This document shows positions 28,733 to 37,828 of a DNA stretch of 64,000 bases, piece after piece (the first letter of the stretch is position 1; every line of letters begins with the position of its first letter). The position numbers were made by a program, and so were the translations under genes. Origin of the DNA: Prochlorococcus sp. AG-347-G22 (GTDB lineage: Bacteria; Cyanobacteriota; Cyanobacteriia; PCC-6307; Cyanobiaceae); contig QCBK01000003.1 in the NCBI GenBank assembly GCA_003281635.1, positions 1-64,000 of the forward strand, written 5' to 3'. The notes below the pieces were generated by a model. That model was not told the DNA's origin. It worked only from the letters and a program-made list of their open reading frames with translations, and ran no database searches.

Positions 28733-30181
28733 TTAAAATAAAGGTCTTTTCTTGATTACCTGAGCATCAATTTCAAAGATATTTGCGGCATTCAATATTC
28801 TATCTTCCTCTAATACATTGCCAATTAATTGCACTCCTATAGGTAATCCTTTAGTATCAAAACCACAAGGAATACTGATTGCTGGGAGGCCTGCTAAATT
28901 AGCAGGAACAGTTAATAGATCAGACAAATACATTGAAAGTGGATCATTGACAAAATCTCCCTTCAAAAAAGCAGTGGTTGGACAAGTTGGAGTTAATAAA
29001 ACATCTACTTTCTTAAAAGCATTATCAAAATCTTTTCTTATAAGTGTCCTAACTTTTTGTGCCTTCTTGTAGTAGGCATCACTGTATCCAGCTGACAAAG
29101 CATAGGTACCTATCAAAATTCTTCTTTGTACCTCATCTCCAAAACCTTCAGCTCTACTTTTTGAAGTCATATCTATAAGATTTGAACCTTCATTCGATCT
29201 GTAGCCATATTTAACGCCATCATATCTAGCTAAATTTGCGGAGGCTTCAGATGGTGCGATTACATAATATGTCGCAATTCCATCGTTAAATCTAGGACAT
29301 TCAACTTCGATAATTTCAGCACCTAGAGCTTGGAATCTATCAACTCCCGAAAGGACAGATTCCTTAACTTCTGGATTAAGCCCTGGATGTTCAAAACATT
29401 CTTTAATGATTCCAATTTTTAAGCCCTTGATAGATTTATTTAAGTCAGTCAAATAATTTGGTACTGGCTTATCAAGACATGTTGAATCAAAGGGGTCTTT
29501 ACCAGATATTGAATAAAGAATTTCAGCTGCATCTGAGACAGTATTTGTAATTGGGCCAATTTGATCAAGAGAGCTAGCAAATGCTACAAGTCCCCATCTG
29601 CTTACTCTGCCATAAGTGGGTTTAAGACCTACGACGCCACAAAAAGAAGCAGGTTGTCTTATTGATCCTCCTGTATCAGAACCTATAGCAGCTGCACAAA
29701 ATCCAGCGGCAACTGAAGCAGCACTACCGCCTGAGCTACCTCCAGGCACTCTATTAATATCCCAAGGATTTGAAGTAACACCAAATACAGAAGTTTCCGT
29801 TGAACTACCCATTGCAAATTCGTCTAAATTTGTTTTTCCTAAACAAATTGCTCCTGAAGACAATAATTTACTCGAAGCTGTTGATTCATAAGGCGCAACA
29901 AAATTTTTGAGCATTTTACTCGCACAAGTTGTTGCAACTCCTTTAGTGCAAATATTATCCTTTATTGCTATTGGCATCCCCGCTAGAGGAGGCAGTTCTT
30001 CTTTATTTTGAATTAATTTATCAATGTTCTCTGCTTGCGCGATAGCATTATCTTTTGTGATACAAATGTATGAGTTAATTTCAGGATCTTTATGATCGAT
30101 TTTGGCAAAAATATCATTAACTAATTCCTTAACAGATGCATTATTGCTAATAATTTCTTTTCTTAAAGAATTAAAATTCAT
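28733..30181 (-). CDS. gatA: Glu-tRNA(Gln) amidotransferase subunit A
   Basis: GatA releases ammonia from glutamine for making Gln-tRNA(Gln). The amidase triad is visible: Lys in PIAIKDNI, cis-Ser and nucleophile Ser in [16 protein letters not shown], within [14 protein letters not shown]. 482 residues is normal. gatB and gatC are not adjacent. Confidence 0.97.
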   Translation of the reverse strand: MNFNSLRKEIISNNASVKELVNDIFAKIDHKDPEINSYICITKDNAIAQAENIDKLIQNKEELPPLAGMPIAIKDNICTKGVATTCASKMLKNFVAPYESTASSKLLSSGAICLGKTNLDEFAMGSSTETSVFGVTSNPWDINRVPGGSSGGSAASVAAGFCAAAIGSDTGGSIRQPASFCGVVGLKPTYGRVSRWGLVAFASSLDQIGPITNTVSDAAEILYSISGKDPFDSTCLDKPVPNYLTDLNKSIKGLKIGIIKECFEHPGLNPEVKESVLSGVDRFQALGAEIIEVECPRFNDGIATYYVIAPSEASANLARYDGVKYGYRSNEGSNLIDMTSKSRAEGFGDEVQRRILIGTYALSAGYSDAYYKKAQKVRTLIRKDFDNAFKKVDVLLTPTCPTTAFLKGDFVNDPLSMYLSDLLTVPANLAGLPAISIPCGFDTKGLPIGVQLIGNVLEEDRILNAANIFEIDAQVIKKRPLF

Positions 30182-30211
30182 TTCTTAATTTATTTCTTAA
30201 AATCTAAGTTA

Positions 30212-30427
30212 TCAGATTGTTAATGGTTCTTCTTTTTTACAACGCACCAAACTGTGTTTAATATTTTTAGACCCTTCATCAGAAAGATCTTTAATAAAAA
30301 AAGTCATATCTTTTTTTAAACTATTTTTAGTAATAAATGGGCCGAACCAGTAAGTACCACTAGGTTGATCTGTCTCGATTTTAGCCCACCAGGCTAAACC
30401 GAGTTTGTTTCCAAAGTTTCTAATCAA
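30212..30427 (-). CDS. DUF1816-family small protein
   Basis: A 71-residue protein with LGLAWWAKIETDQPSGTYWFGPFITK, a pattern shared with DUF1816 and related to CpcD-type phycobilisome linker domains. Prochlorococcus lacks phycobilisomes, so the role is unclear. It is 30 bases upstream of gatA on the same strand. Confidence 0.8.
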   Translation of the reverse strand: MIRNFGNKLGLAWWAKIETDQPSGTYWFGPFITKNSLKKDMTFFIKDLSDEGSKNIKHSLVRCKKEEPLTI

Positions 30428-30573
30428 TTTTTTTGGCCTGTTGGACCATCAATTCTTGTTAAATTCTATACAATTTTGTAGTGAAAATTCAATAAATTTT
30501 TATTAATCATATAAATGTATTGAAACAACAACATTTTAGTGGTCTTTAAAAACTGTTCTTATTAACAAGAAAA

Positions 30574-31578
30574 TTATTTACCTGTCAAGTGATATAGGGA
30601 TATCGCGGCCGCCACAGAGGCATTTAAACTTGAAGTCTTACCTTTAAGAGAAATACTTAATATAAAATCGCATTTTTTTTGAGTAAGCAATGAAATACCT
30701 TTATCTTCAGAGCCAACTACAACTACCAAAGGTGCTTTTTCATGAAAATTTGAGATAGATATTTGACCATCTCCAGATAAGCCAACAACAAGAAAACCGT
30801 TTTTCTTAAGTTCCTCAATTGCTCTATTTAAGTTAACAACTCTACTTACGTTAAGGTGTTCTAGGGCTCCTGCAGCTACCTTGGCGACTGTTCCAGTCAA
30901 TCCTGCAGACCTTCTCTGAGGAATGATTACACCCTTACAACCAAATGCTTCTGCTGATCTTATTATCGCGCCAACATTATGAGGATCAGTTATACCGTCT
31001 AATGCGAGTATTATAGGATTTGGACAATTGTGTTTAGAAAAATTGATTAATTGTTCTAGGGATATTGTTTTAGAGCATGCTAACTGCAATGCGACACCTT
31101 GATGTGAAGCACCAGATGTCAATTGCGAAATCCTGTTCCAAGAAACTTCTTCAATAAGTACTCCTTTTAATTTAAGATCCTTGAGCAAAATATAGAATTT
31201 GTCTGAAGAAAAGATTTCTGAAGTACACCAAATCCTATTAATAGCTCTATCACTGCTGAGAGTCTCATATACCGAATGTTTACCCCATATCCAATCATCA
31301 AAATTTTTCTTATTTGTAGGTTCTTGATGTATATCAGAATTTTTATAAGGAAATTCTGTATTTGATTTTAATCTTGGATTTCTTCTTTTTAAAGACGAAA
31401 AAGTATTATTTTCGTCATTTATTTTTAAATTTTCAACTTTCTTATTTTTAGAGGAATTGTTCAGAAATCTATCACTTTTTGCTGATCGATTTGTATTTTT
31501 TGAGTAATAACCAAAATCTGAATGTTTTTTGTACTGTTTATTATTTTTTCCGCGAAATTTATTTGAGGAGTTTTTCAT
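30574..31578 (-). CDS. rlmB: 23S rRNA (guanosine-2'-O-)-methyltransferase RlmB-like
   Basis: A SpoU/TrmH-family SPOUT methyltransferase. Motif 1 is ALDGITDPHNVGAIIRSAEAFG, motif 2 VVVGSEDKGIS, motif 3 LKGKTSSLNASVAAAI. An L30e-like substrate-binding domain (about residues 90-165) precedes it. The first 85 residues are a Ser/Asn/Lys-rich extension that looks disordered. 334 residues. It begins 4 bases after the mini-RNase III stop. Confidence 0.9.
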   Translation of the reverse strand: MKNSSNKFRGKNNKQYKKHSDFGYYSKNTNRSAKSDRFLNNSSKNKKVENLKINDENNTFSSLKRRNPRLKSNTEFPYKNSDIHQEPTNKKNFDDWIWGKHSVYETLSSDRAINRIWCTSEIFSSDKFYILLKDLKLKGVLIEEVSWNRISQLTSGASHQGVALQLACSKTISLEQLINFSKHNCPNPIILALDGITDPHNVGAIIRSAEAFGCKGVIIPQRRSAGLTGTVAKVAAGALEHLNVSRVVNLNRAIEELKKNGFLVVGLSGDGQISISNFHEKAPLVVVVGSEDKGISLLTQKKCDFILSISLKGKTSSLNASVAAAISLYHLTGK

Positions 31579-31582
31579 AGAT

Positions 31583-31981
31583 TTAATTCATTTTTAATTC
31601 TAAATATTCCAAAAGTGTTGATAATCTTTGAGGATCTTTTAAAAATAGCCAGCCAATTAGAGTTTCAAAACCAGTAGCTCTAGAGTATATGGTAGGGTCT
31701 GAAGATTTTGGATATCTCTTTGTTTTATTTCTAGCACGCCTAATTAGATCCATTTCATTTGAATTTAATAAATGTTCAATTTGACTTAATGATTTTGACT
31801 GAGATTTTGCCTTTACTTCGTTTACTACTGATAAATGGAGGTCCTTAGATTTTAAAGGAAAATGAACATGTCTTAGTCTCTGGTGAAGCTCCCACACCGA
31901 ATCTCCAAGCCATGCAAGTTGAATAACACCTATATCGTCAGGAGATCCATATGGAACCAAATTTTGAATCCAATAATTCAA
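31583..31981 (-). CDS. mrnC: Mini-ribonuclease III
   Basis: A 132-residue RNase III catalytic domain without a double-strand RNA-binding domain, as in the enzyme that matures 23S rRNA ends. IQLAWLGDSVWELHQRL carries the acidic helix and SRATGFETLIGWLFL the second Glu. The start is TTG at 31981, overlapping the STAS gene's TGA as TTGA, so translation is probably coupled. It precedes rlmB, a 23S rRNA methyltransferase. Confidence 0.92.
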   Translation of the reverse strand: MNYWIQNLVPYGSPDDIGVIQLAWLGDSVWELHQRLRHVHFPLKSKDLHLSVVNEVKAKSQSKSLSQIEHLLNSNEMDLIRRARNKTKRYPKSSDPTIYSRATGFETLIGWLFLKDPQRLSTLLEYLELKMN

Positions 31982-32340
31982 TTTTTTAAATAATTTAATG
32001 CGTCATCAAGACTTGACTTTAAATTAAGAAAATCTCCTAAACGAACAAGCTTAATTGTTTGTGCCACTCTCGAATTACCAACAACAGAAAAACCAAGTTT
32101 CGACTTTTTACATTCTTTAGCAGTTTGAACAAGAGCTCCAAGACCCGAGGAATCTAAAAAATCTATTTTTGTAAGATCAATAACAAATGGATACTCATTT
32201 TCTAAATTATTAGTAACAAAAGTCTTAAATTGTTTTTCTGAAAAAGCATCAAGTTGGCCTTTAAAAGTAAAAACAATAATGTTTGTTTTAAACTCAAGGT
32301 TTCCTCTTAAAGAAACCGTTAACTTCTGGAAATCTTCTAT
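31978..32340 (-). CDS. STAS-domain anti-sigma factor antagonist, non-standard start
   Basis: An uninterrupted frame encodes about 120 residues with the STAS fold: VSLRGNLEF, FKGQLDAFSE, VIDLTKIDFLDSSGLGALV (phospho-acceptor Ser region) and LGFSVVGNSRV. No ATG, GTG or TTG lies in frame before the domain; an in-frame TAG is at 32344-32346. The remaining choices are ATA at 32338-32340 or ATC at 32341-32343. A strong GGAGG Shine-Dalgarno sits 9 bases before ATA (6 before ATC). Its TGA overlaps the mrnC start. Confidence 0.8.
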   Translation of the reverse strand: MEDFQKLTVSLRGNLEFKTNIIVFTFKGQLDAFSEKQFKTFVTNNLENEYPFVIDLTKIDFLDSSGLGALVQTAKECKKSKLGFSVVGNSRVAQTIKLVRLGDFLNLKSSLDDALNYLKN

Positions 32341-32349
32341 GATCTAATA

Positions 32350-32354
32350 CCTCC
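32350..32354 (-). promoter_or_regulatory. Strong Shine-Dalgarno of the STAS gene
   Basis: GGAGG on the minus strand lies 9 bases before ATA (32338-32340) and 6 before ATC. Such strong ribosome binding sites are uncommon in this window, and here it helps place initiation at a non-standard codon. Confidence 0.65.
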
Positions 32355-32404
32355 AAAAAATTAATATATCAAATGTAATTATCAAATCAAAAGAAAACAA
32401 TATG

Positions 32405-33544
32405 TCAACATCTTTCTAACATTAGAGAAACAAATTTTTTAAATAAATAATCTGAATCATGTGGGCCAGGTCCTGCTTCTGGATGATATTGCACACTAAA
32501 TATTGGCTTATTATTAACTTCTAGGCCAGCAACAGTATTATCGTTAAGGTTGTAGTGGGTTATTTTAACTATGTCTTTTGAGAGGGAATTAGGATCAATT
32601 GCAAAACCATGATTCTGACTAGTTATCTCAATTTTATTATTTTCACCACAAGGGTGATTTAAACCACGATGTCCAAAAGGTAATTTATAAGTTGAACCTC
32701 CTAATGCTAATCCAAATATTTGGTGACCAAGGCAAATACCAAACATAGGGATTTCACCATATTGAATAAGTGATTTTGCTAAGTCTATGCCTTCAGAAAC
32801 AGAAGAAGGATCGCCGGGACCATTTGAGAAAAAAATACCATCCGGATTGTTAGCTAGAACATCTTTTAGTGAGCATCGAGAAGGCAAAACCAAAACTTCA
32901 CAACCATGGGATACAAGTCTATTTAGAATTGAATTTTTGATTCCAAAATCAATTGCTACTATTTTTAATTTTTTAGATGATTCAACATATTTTTTTCTTA
33001 AATCAAAAATTGTTTGTGTATGACTTTCCCATAAATATTGATCCTTTGTTGAGACTATTTTTGATAGATTTAAACCCTCCATCTTCGGCGTATCATAAAT
33101 TATCTTTAAACAATTTTCTACAGTTTTATCTTCAGAAGTAATAACTCCATTCATAGAGCCATTAGATCTTAAAATTTTAACCAGAGCTCTTGTATCAATT
33201 CCATGAAGACCTATTATGTTTTTCTCACATAACCATTGATTGAAATTCTTTTTAGATCTCCAATTACTGTTATTAGATGAATAATTCCTAACAATTATCC
33301 CTTTAACATTAATATTAGATTCTGAATCTTCAAAATTAATACCAGTATTTCCAATCTCTGGATAAGTGAATGTTAATATCTGCCCGTAATAACTTGGATC
33401 AGTAATAACCTCCTGATACCCAGTCATTCCAGTATTAAAGACTATTTCACCAATAGCCGTACCAGAAGCACCAAAATTAAATCCAGGAAATACAATTCCA
33501 TTACTTAAAACTAATTTCGCGTTTTTCTTATATGGATTAATCAT
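32405..33544 (-). CDS. carA: Carbamoyl-phosphate synthase small subunit
   Basis: The glutaminase subunit supplies ammonia for carbamoyl phosphate used in arginine and pyrimidine synthesis. The N-terminal CPSase domain includes NTGMTGYQEVITDPSYYGQI; the class I amidotransferase triad is Cys in FGICLGHQIFG plus His and Glu in YHPEAGPGP. ATG at 33544 (MINPYKKNAKLVLSNG) fits family alignment; a longer frame from 33604 would run back into trpD. 379 residues. Confidence 0.95.
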   Translation of the reverse strand: MINPYKKNAKLVLSNGIVFPGFNFGASGTAIGEIVFNTGMTGYQEVITDPSYYGQILTFTYPEIGNTGINFEDSESNINVKGIIVRNYSSNNSNWRSKKNFNQWLCEKNIIGLHGIDTRALVKILRSNGSMNGVITSEDKTVENCLKIIYDTPKMEGLNLSKIVSTKDQYLWESHTQTIFDLRKKYVESSKKLKIVAIDFGIKNSILNRLVSHGCEVLVLPSRCSLKDVLANNPDGIFFSNGPGDPSSVSEGIDLAKSLIQYGEIPMFGICLGHQIFGLALGGSTYKLPFGHRGLNHPCGENNKIEITSQNHGFAIDPNSLSKDIVKITHYNLNDNTVAGLEVNNKPIFSVQYHPEAGPGPHDSDYLFKKFVSLMLERC

Positions 33545-33558
33545 AAATTTGAAATTAA

Positions 33559-34593
33559 TTAATTTTCTTGTAAATAATTTTTTAAGAGTAAAAACTTTTT
33601 CCAAGGATCTCCTTGATTAATCGAAAATAAAGCTTTATTAAATCCTTCATTTAAATCATCCTCAATTTCTGCGGCCCAAAGCACTAAAGCAGCATTCAAG
33701 GCAACAACATCCATATGAGATTTTTGTCCAGAACCATTTAAAACTGACTTTAATATTTCCTCATTAGATTCATTATCAGAAACAACCAGCTTTTCGTTGG
33801 AAATATTTTCATGGTTAAAATCTGAAATATTTATTTCTGAAAACCGTAATTCCCCATTTTCAACAAATAGTAATTTATTTTCTCCTTGAAGTGAAGCTTC
33901 ATCAAGGCCCCCATGACCATGAACAACTATTGCTCTATTCATACCCATTTTTAATAGCGCGCTTCCCATAGGTTCTAATAGATCCTCAGATGCAACGCCC
34001 AAAACTTGCGCATTAGGTCTTAATGGATTTACCAATGGTCCAAGTTGATTAAATACTGTCCGTATTCCAAGAGTCTTTCTCAATGGAGCAAGTTTTATTA
34101 AAGATTTATGCCAAACAGGTGCGAACAAAAAAGTTATTCCAATTTCACTTACGGCTGTAATTATTTTTTCTAATGAACAATTTAAATTTAATCCAAGATT
34201 CAACAAAACATCAGCAGAACCTACTTTTCCACTAGCACTTTTATTTCCGTGTTTCGCAATTTTTACTCCACAAGATGCCGCGACAAATGCTACTGCAGTT
34301 GAAATATTAAATGTATTAGCTCCATCCCCTCCCGTTCCACATGTGTCTACTAAATACAAATTTGGTCTTGCTACTGGCAATTCACAAACACTTAAGAGTT
34401 CCTCAGCCATTGAACTTAGTTCTACTCCTGTAGAGCTCTTAGCTCTCAAAGCACTCAAAAAAGCTCCTGTTTCAACATCTGAAATTTCATCATTAAGCCA
34501 TCTTTGCATTAAGGATCTAGAAATTAGTTCATCGAGATTCCTTCCCTCTAACAAATTATTTAGGATTTCAGCGTTTGATGGACTATAAGACAT
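33559..34593 (-). CDS. trpD: Anthranilate phosphoribosyltransferase
   Basis: Transfers phosphoribose from PRPP to anthranilate in tryptophan synthesis. [18 protein letters not shown] is the PRPP-binding glycine loop; [18 protein letters not shown] and [12 protein letters not shown] are further blocks. 344 residues, normal for the family. It lies 14 bases before carA on the same strand, with no other trp gene nearby. Confidence 0.96.
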   Translation of the reverse strand: MSYSPSNAEILNNLLEGRNLDELISRSLMQRWLNDEISDVETGAFLSALRAKSSTGVELSSMAEELLSVCELPVARPNLYLVDTCGTGGDGANTFNISTAVAFVAASCGVKIAKHGNKSASGKVGSADVLLNLGLNLNCSLEKIITAVSEIGITFLFAPVWHKSLIKLAPLRKTLGIRTVFNQLGPLVNPLRPNAQVLGVASEDLLEPMGSALLKMGMNRAIVVHGHGGLDEASLQGENKLLFVENGELRFSEINISDFNHENISNEKLVVSDNESNEEILKSVLNGSGQKSHMDVVALNAALVLWAAEIEDDLNEGFNKALFSINQGDPWKKFLLLKNYLQEN

Positions 34594-34626
34594 TTACTTA
34601 AAGGTAAAAAATTATGCAGTTAAAAT

Positions 34627-34923
34627 TCAGTTTGATGTATCAAAACCTGAGCCAACTAACTCTTTATTTGTGTTAGAAGGCCTGAAGCTTCTTGACCAAA
34701 TAATTTTTGTTTTTGAGAAAAGCTCATTTTTGGTTATCTTCCAAAAATTTAAAATTTTTTCAATATCGTTTTTAATTTCAATTTCTCCAGGGAAATTGGT
34801 ATAACGATTTATTAATCTTGCTAAATTTATATAGTCAACTTCTTCTGGCGTTTTTTTAGTGATAATAGAATCTATAATGTTTTTGTCTGTTTCATGTAAT
34901 GGATGAGTTTGATCGTTACCCAT
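34627..34923 (-). CDS. DUF3288-family protein
   Basis: A small soluble protein starting MGNDQTHPLHETDKNIID, with LARLINRYTNFPG, a central helix and WKITKNELFSKTKIIWS. It matches the cyanobacterial DUF3288 family from memory; function is unknown. The start at 34923 is preferred over 34941 because the family begins near NDQTHP. 98 residues. It precedes trpD on the same strand by 33 bases. Confidence 0.8.
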   Translation of the reverse strand: MGNDQTHPLHETDKNIIDSIITKKTPEEVDYINLARLINRYTNFPGEIEIKNDIEKILNFWKITKNELFSKTKIIWSRSFRPSNTNKELVGSGFDTSN

Positions 34924-35003
34924 AAATAAATACTGAATCATTTATAAAATTAGCTCACATATTCAAAAATGAAACATTATCTTAATCATATCGGCAAAAT
35001 AAA

Positions 35004-36749
35004 ATGAAAAATTTAAAGATAAAAGTTATATCTAAATACCTAAGGCCTTACAAAAAAGAATTTTTATATGGAGCTTTAGCTCTTTTAATAGTAAATATAC
35101 TAAGTGTGGTTATTCCTTTAGAAGTAAAAAATATAATTGACCAATTACAAAATGGGTTTTCTTCGGATTTTGTTATTTCAAAATCTTTATGGTTAATATT
35201 TTTAGCAACTTGTATGGGTTTAATAAGATTATTTTCAAGACAGCTTGTCTTCGGTATAGGCAGAAAAGTAGAGGTAAATCTTCGTCAAAAACTTTTTGAA
35301 CATTTACTTATTCAAGATCAAGAATGGATTCAAAAAAAAGGTAGTGGAGACATTATTAGTAGAGCTACAAGCGATGTAGAAAACATAAGAAGACTTTTAG
35401 GTTTTACTGTTTTAAGCCTGTGCAATATTATTCTAGCTTATTCATTCACTATTCCTTCAATGTTTTCGATTAACAAAACACTAACAATATCAGCTTTAAT
35501 GATGTTTCCATTAATCCTTGGAATTGTAAGTCTATTCGGTGGCAAAATGGTTAATCAAAGAAAAGCTCAACAAGAATCATTATCAAAACTTAGTGATCTA
35601 ATACAAGAAGATCTTTCTGGCATAAGTGCCATCAAAATTTATGCCCAAGAGAATGCTGAGAAAAAAGAATTTAATGTATATAATACTGCCTATCAAAATT
35701 CAGCGATAAAGCTAGCGAGAACAGCGAGTACACTATTCCCATTGTTGCAAGGTATATCCTCAATTTCATTATTAATTTTATTATCATTGGGAACTTTTCA
35801 ACTACAGAGTGGATTCATTTCAATAGGTGGTTTAGTAGCTTTAATTCTTTACGTTGAAAGACTAGTCTTCCCTACAGCACTGTTGGGTTTTACTTTAAAT
35901 ACTTTTCAACTTGGTCAAGTAAGTTTAGATCGTGTGGAAGAAATCTTTCAGAACAATCCAAATATTGTAGATAAAGCAAACACTAAATTTTTAAAAAGAA
36001 GGGTCAAAGGATTATTAGAAGCAAAAAATTTAACAATAAAATATCCAGGATCAAAATTTAATTCATTAAATGGTCTGAATTTTAAAATTTATCCTGGAGA
36101 ACTTATTGCAATAGTTGGCCCAGTTGGTTGTGGCAAGACAACACTAACAAAGTCTTTAGGAAGAACTATTGAAATTCCAGACAATCAACTATTTTTGGAT
36201 GATATTGATGTCAAAACTTTAAAATTAAGTGATCTTAGAAAAAACATTTCAATCGTTCCACAAGAAGCATTCTTATTTACTTCTACAATCTCAGAAAACC
36301 TTCGTTTTGGAGAACCCAAAGCTTCAAAATTTTTAGTTAAACAAAGCGCTACAAAAGCTGGATTGATTGATGATATCAATAGTTTTCCTCAAAAGTTTAA
36401 AACTATTGTTGGTGAAAGAGGTATTACATTAAGCGGGGGACAAAGACAAAGAACTGCACTTGGAAGAGCACTACTTGTTAATTCTCCTATTGTTGTTCTT
36501 GATGATGCTTTAGCAAGCGTTGATAATAAAACAGCAGCAAGAATAATAGATGAAATTACCGATAAAAGTAATAAAACAATCATAATGATTAGTCATCAAC
36601 TTTCTGTTGCAGCTACTTGTGATAGGGTTTTAGTTATGGATAAAGGAGAAATAGTACAAGAAGGGAGCCATAAAGATTTAGTAAAAGTGAATGGATTATA
36701 TAAACAACTTTGGGAAAGAGAACTAGCTACAAGAGTTGTTAATAGCTAA
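35004..36749 (+). CDS. ABC exporter half-transporter (MdlB/MsbA-like)
   Basis: A 581-residue fusion of a six-helix membrane domain (about residues 15-300) and an ATPase domain. Walker A is GPVGCGKTT, the signature LSGGQRQR, Walker B IVVLDDALASVD and the H-loop MISHQL. The Walker B catalytic Glu is Asp (LDD), as often found in the degenerate half of heterodimeric exporters. No partner half is adjacent. The substrate is unknown; lipid or drug export is a family guess. Confidence 0.9.
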   Translation: MKNLKIKVISKYLRPYKKEFLYGALALLIVNILSVVIPLEVKNIIDQLQNGFSSDFVISKSLWLIFLATCMGLIRLFSRQLVFGIGRKVEVNLRQKLFEHLLIQDQEWIQKKGSGDIISRATSDVENIRRLLGFTVLSLCNIILAYSFTIPSMFSINKTLTISALMMFPLILGIVSLFGGKMVNQRKAQQESLSKLSDLIQEDLSGISAIKIYAQENAEKKEFNVYNTAYQNSAIKLARTASTLFPLLQGISSISLLILLSLGTFQLQSGFISIGGLVALILYVERLVFPTALLGFTLNTFQLGQVSLDRVEEIFQNNPNIVDKANTKFLKRRVKGLLEAKNLTIKYPGSKFNSLNGLNFKIYPGELIAIVGPVGCGKTTLTKSLGRTIEIPDNQLFLDDIDVKTLKLSDLRKNISIVPQEAFLFTSTISENLRFGEPKASKFLVKQSATKAGLIDDINSFPQKFKTIVGERGITLSGGQRQRTALGRALLVNSPIVVLDDALASVDNKTAARIIDEITDKSNKTIIMISHQLSVAATCDRVLVMDKGEIVQEGSHKDLVKVNGLYKQLWERELATRVVNS

Positions 36750-36788
36750 AATTTAATATTTTTTACTTATAATGAAAATATAGAGATT

Positions 36789-37517
36789 ATGTTTAAATTC
36801 CTGAAAAAAATTATGAATAAGAGGGAGGTAAATTTAACTAATGAATCCCATAAATTACATAGAATATTAAAAACAGATATTAAAAAAGATCCTAATATCC
36901 AGGAAGATGAAATAATTTTCGGATGTGGATGTTTCTGGGGAGCTGAAAAATGTTTTTGGAAACTTCCTGGAGTTGTCACAACATCTGTAGGTTATGCTGG
37001 TGGGGAAAAAAACAATCCCACTTATTATGAAGTATGTTCCGGACTAACTGGTCATTCAGAAGTTGTAAGAGTTGTATGGGACAAAAGGGAAATAGATATA
37101 AGTGATTTATTAAAAATGTTTTGGGAATGTCATGACCCTACTCAAAAAAACAGGCAAGGAAATGATATGGGAACTCAATACAGATCAGCAATATACTATA
37201 AAAATGAAAAGAATTTAGAAACTATCATAGCCAGTAAGGAACAATATCAAAAAGAATTAATCAAAAAAAATCTTGGTTTAATTGAAACGGAAATAAAAAT
37301 GATTGATTCTTATTTTTATGCTGAAGAATACCATCAACAATATCTTGCATCAACTGGAAGTAGGCAATATTGTTCGGCTTCTCCTACAAAAGTTAAGCTA
37401 GGAGTTTTTACAGGAAGCAACTACAAATTAAATGACAATATATGGGAATTTTTTAATTGGGAAGTTGATAAGTGTGTATTGAGATCTGATAACAATCCTA
37501 TAAAGAAAAACATTTAA
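36789..37517 (+). CDS. msrA: Peptide methionine-S-sulfoxide reductase MsrA
   Basis: Repairs oxidised methionine. The active-site motif GCGCFWGAEKCFW holds the catalytic Cys; SVGYAGG, WDPTQ-like HDPTQKNRQGNDMGTQYRSAIYY and AEEYHQQYL are family blocks. At 242 residues it has roughly 40 extra N-terminal and 30 C-terminal residues compared with the shortest MsrA. It ends 27 bases before tRNA-Pro. Confidence 0.94.
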   Translation: MFKFLKKIMNKREVNLTNESHKLHRILKTDIKKDPNIQEDEIIFGCGCFWGAEKCFWKLPGVVTTSVGYAGGEKNNPTYYEVCSGLTGHSEVVRVVWDKREIDISDLLKMFWECHDPTQKNRQGNDMGTQYRSAIYYKNEKNLETIIASKEQYQKELIKKNLGLIETEIKMIDSYFYAEEYHQQYLASTGSRQYCSASPTKVKLGVFTGSNYKLNDNIWEFFNWEVDKCVLRSDNNPIKKNI

Positions 37518-37544
37518 ATCAATCTTATCTTTATAGTAAAGATA

Positions 37545-37618
37545 CGGGGCGTAGCGCAGTTTGGTAGCGCACCACTTTGGGGTAGTGGGGGTCGTGGGTT
37601 CAAATCCCGCCGTTCCGA
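37545..37618 (+). tRNA. tRNA-Pro(GGG)
   Basis: Full cloverleaf of 74 bases: acceptor CGGGGCG/CGTTCCG with two G-T pairs, D arm GCGC...GCGC, anticodon stem CCACT/AGTGG with loop TTGGGGT (anticodon GGG at positions 34-36, G37), and T arm GTGGG-TTCAAAT-CCCGC. The discriminator base is A and no CCA is encoded. It reads CCC/CCU proline codons. Confidence 0.96.
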
Positions 37619-37771
37619 TTACTTATCGTCTTGATTTATAAGGGATTTGTATAGTTTATATGAACTGATCCCTACAGCTATAAACGTAAAAGAAGAAAAA
37701 AATGCTAAAACCAATAGAGTAATATTTGAGACTTCAACTTCGCCTAGTTGGAAAGATATAAAAATATTCAT
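37619..37771 (-). CDS. Small single-span membrane protein, 50 aa, abutting tRNA-Pro
   Basis: The frame runs from ATG at 37771 to a TAA whose last base abuts the tRNA end with no gap. The protein (starting MNIFISFQLGEVEVSN) has one membrane span at about residues 17-38, then SYKLYKSLINQDDK. No family is recognised. The span and the polar tail suggest a real thylakoid or plasma-membrane mini-protein. Confidence 0.6.
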   Translation of the reverse strand: MNIFISFQLGEVEVSNITLLVLAFFSSFTFIAVGISSYKLYKSLINQDDK

Positions 37772-37828
37772 AAGAAAGAAATTTTTTTAAACCTTAACAC
37801 AGTTCCAAAAATTTTTTTTCACCACAAA

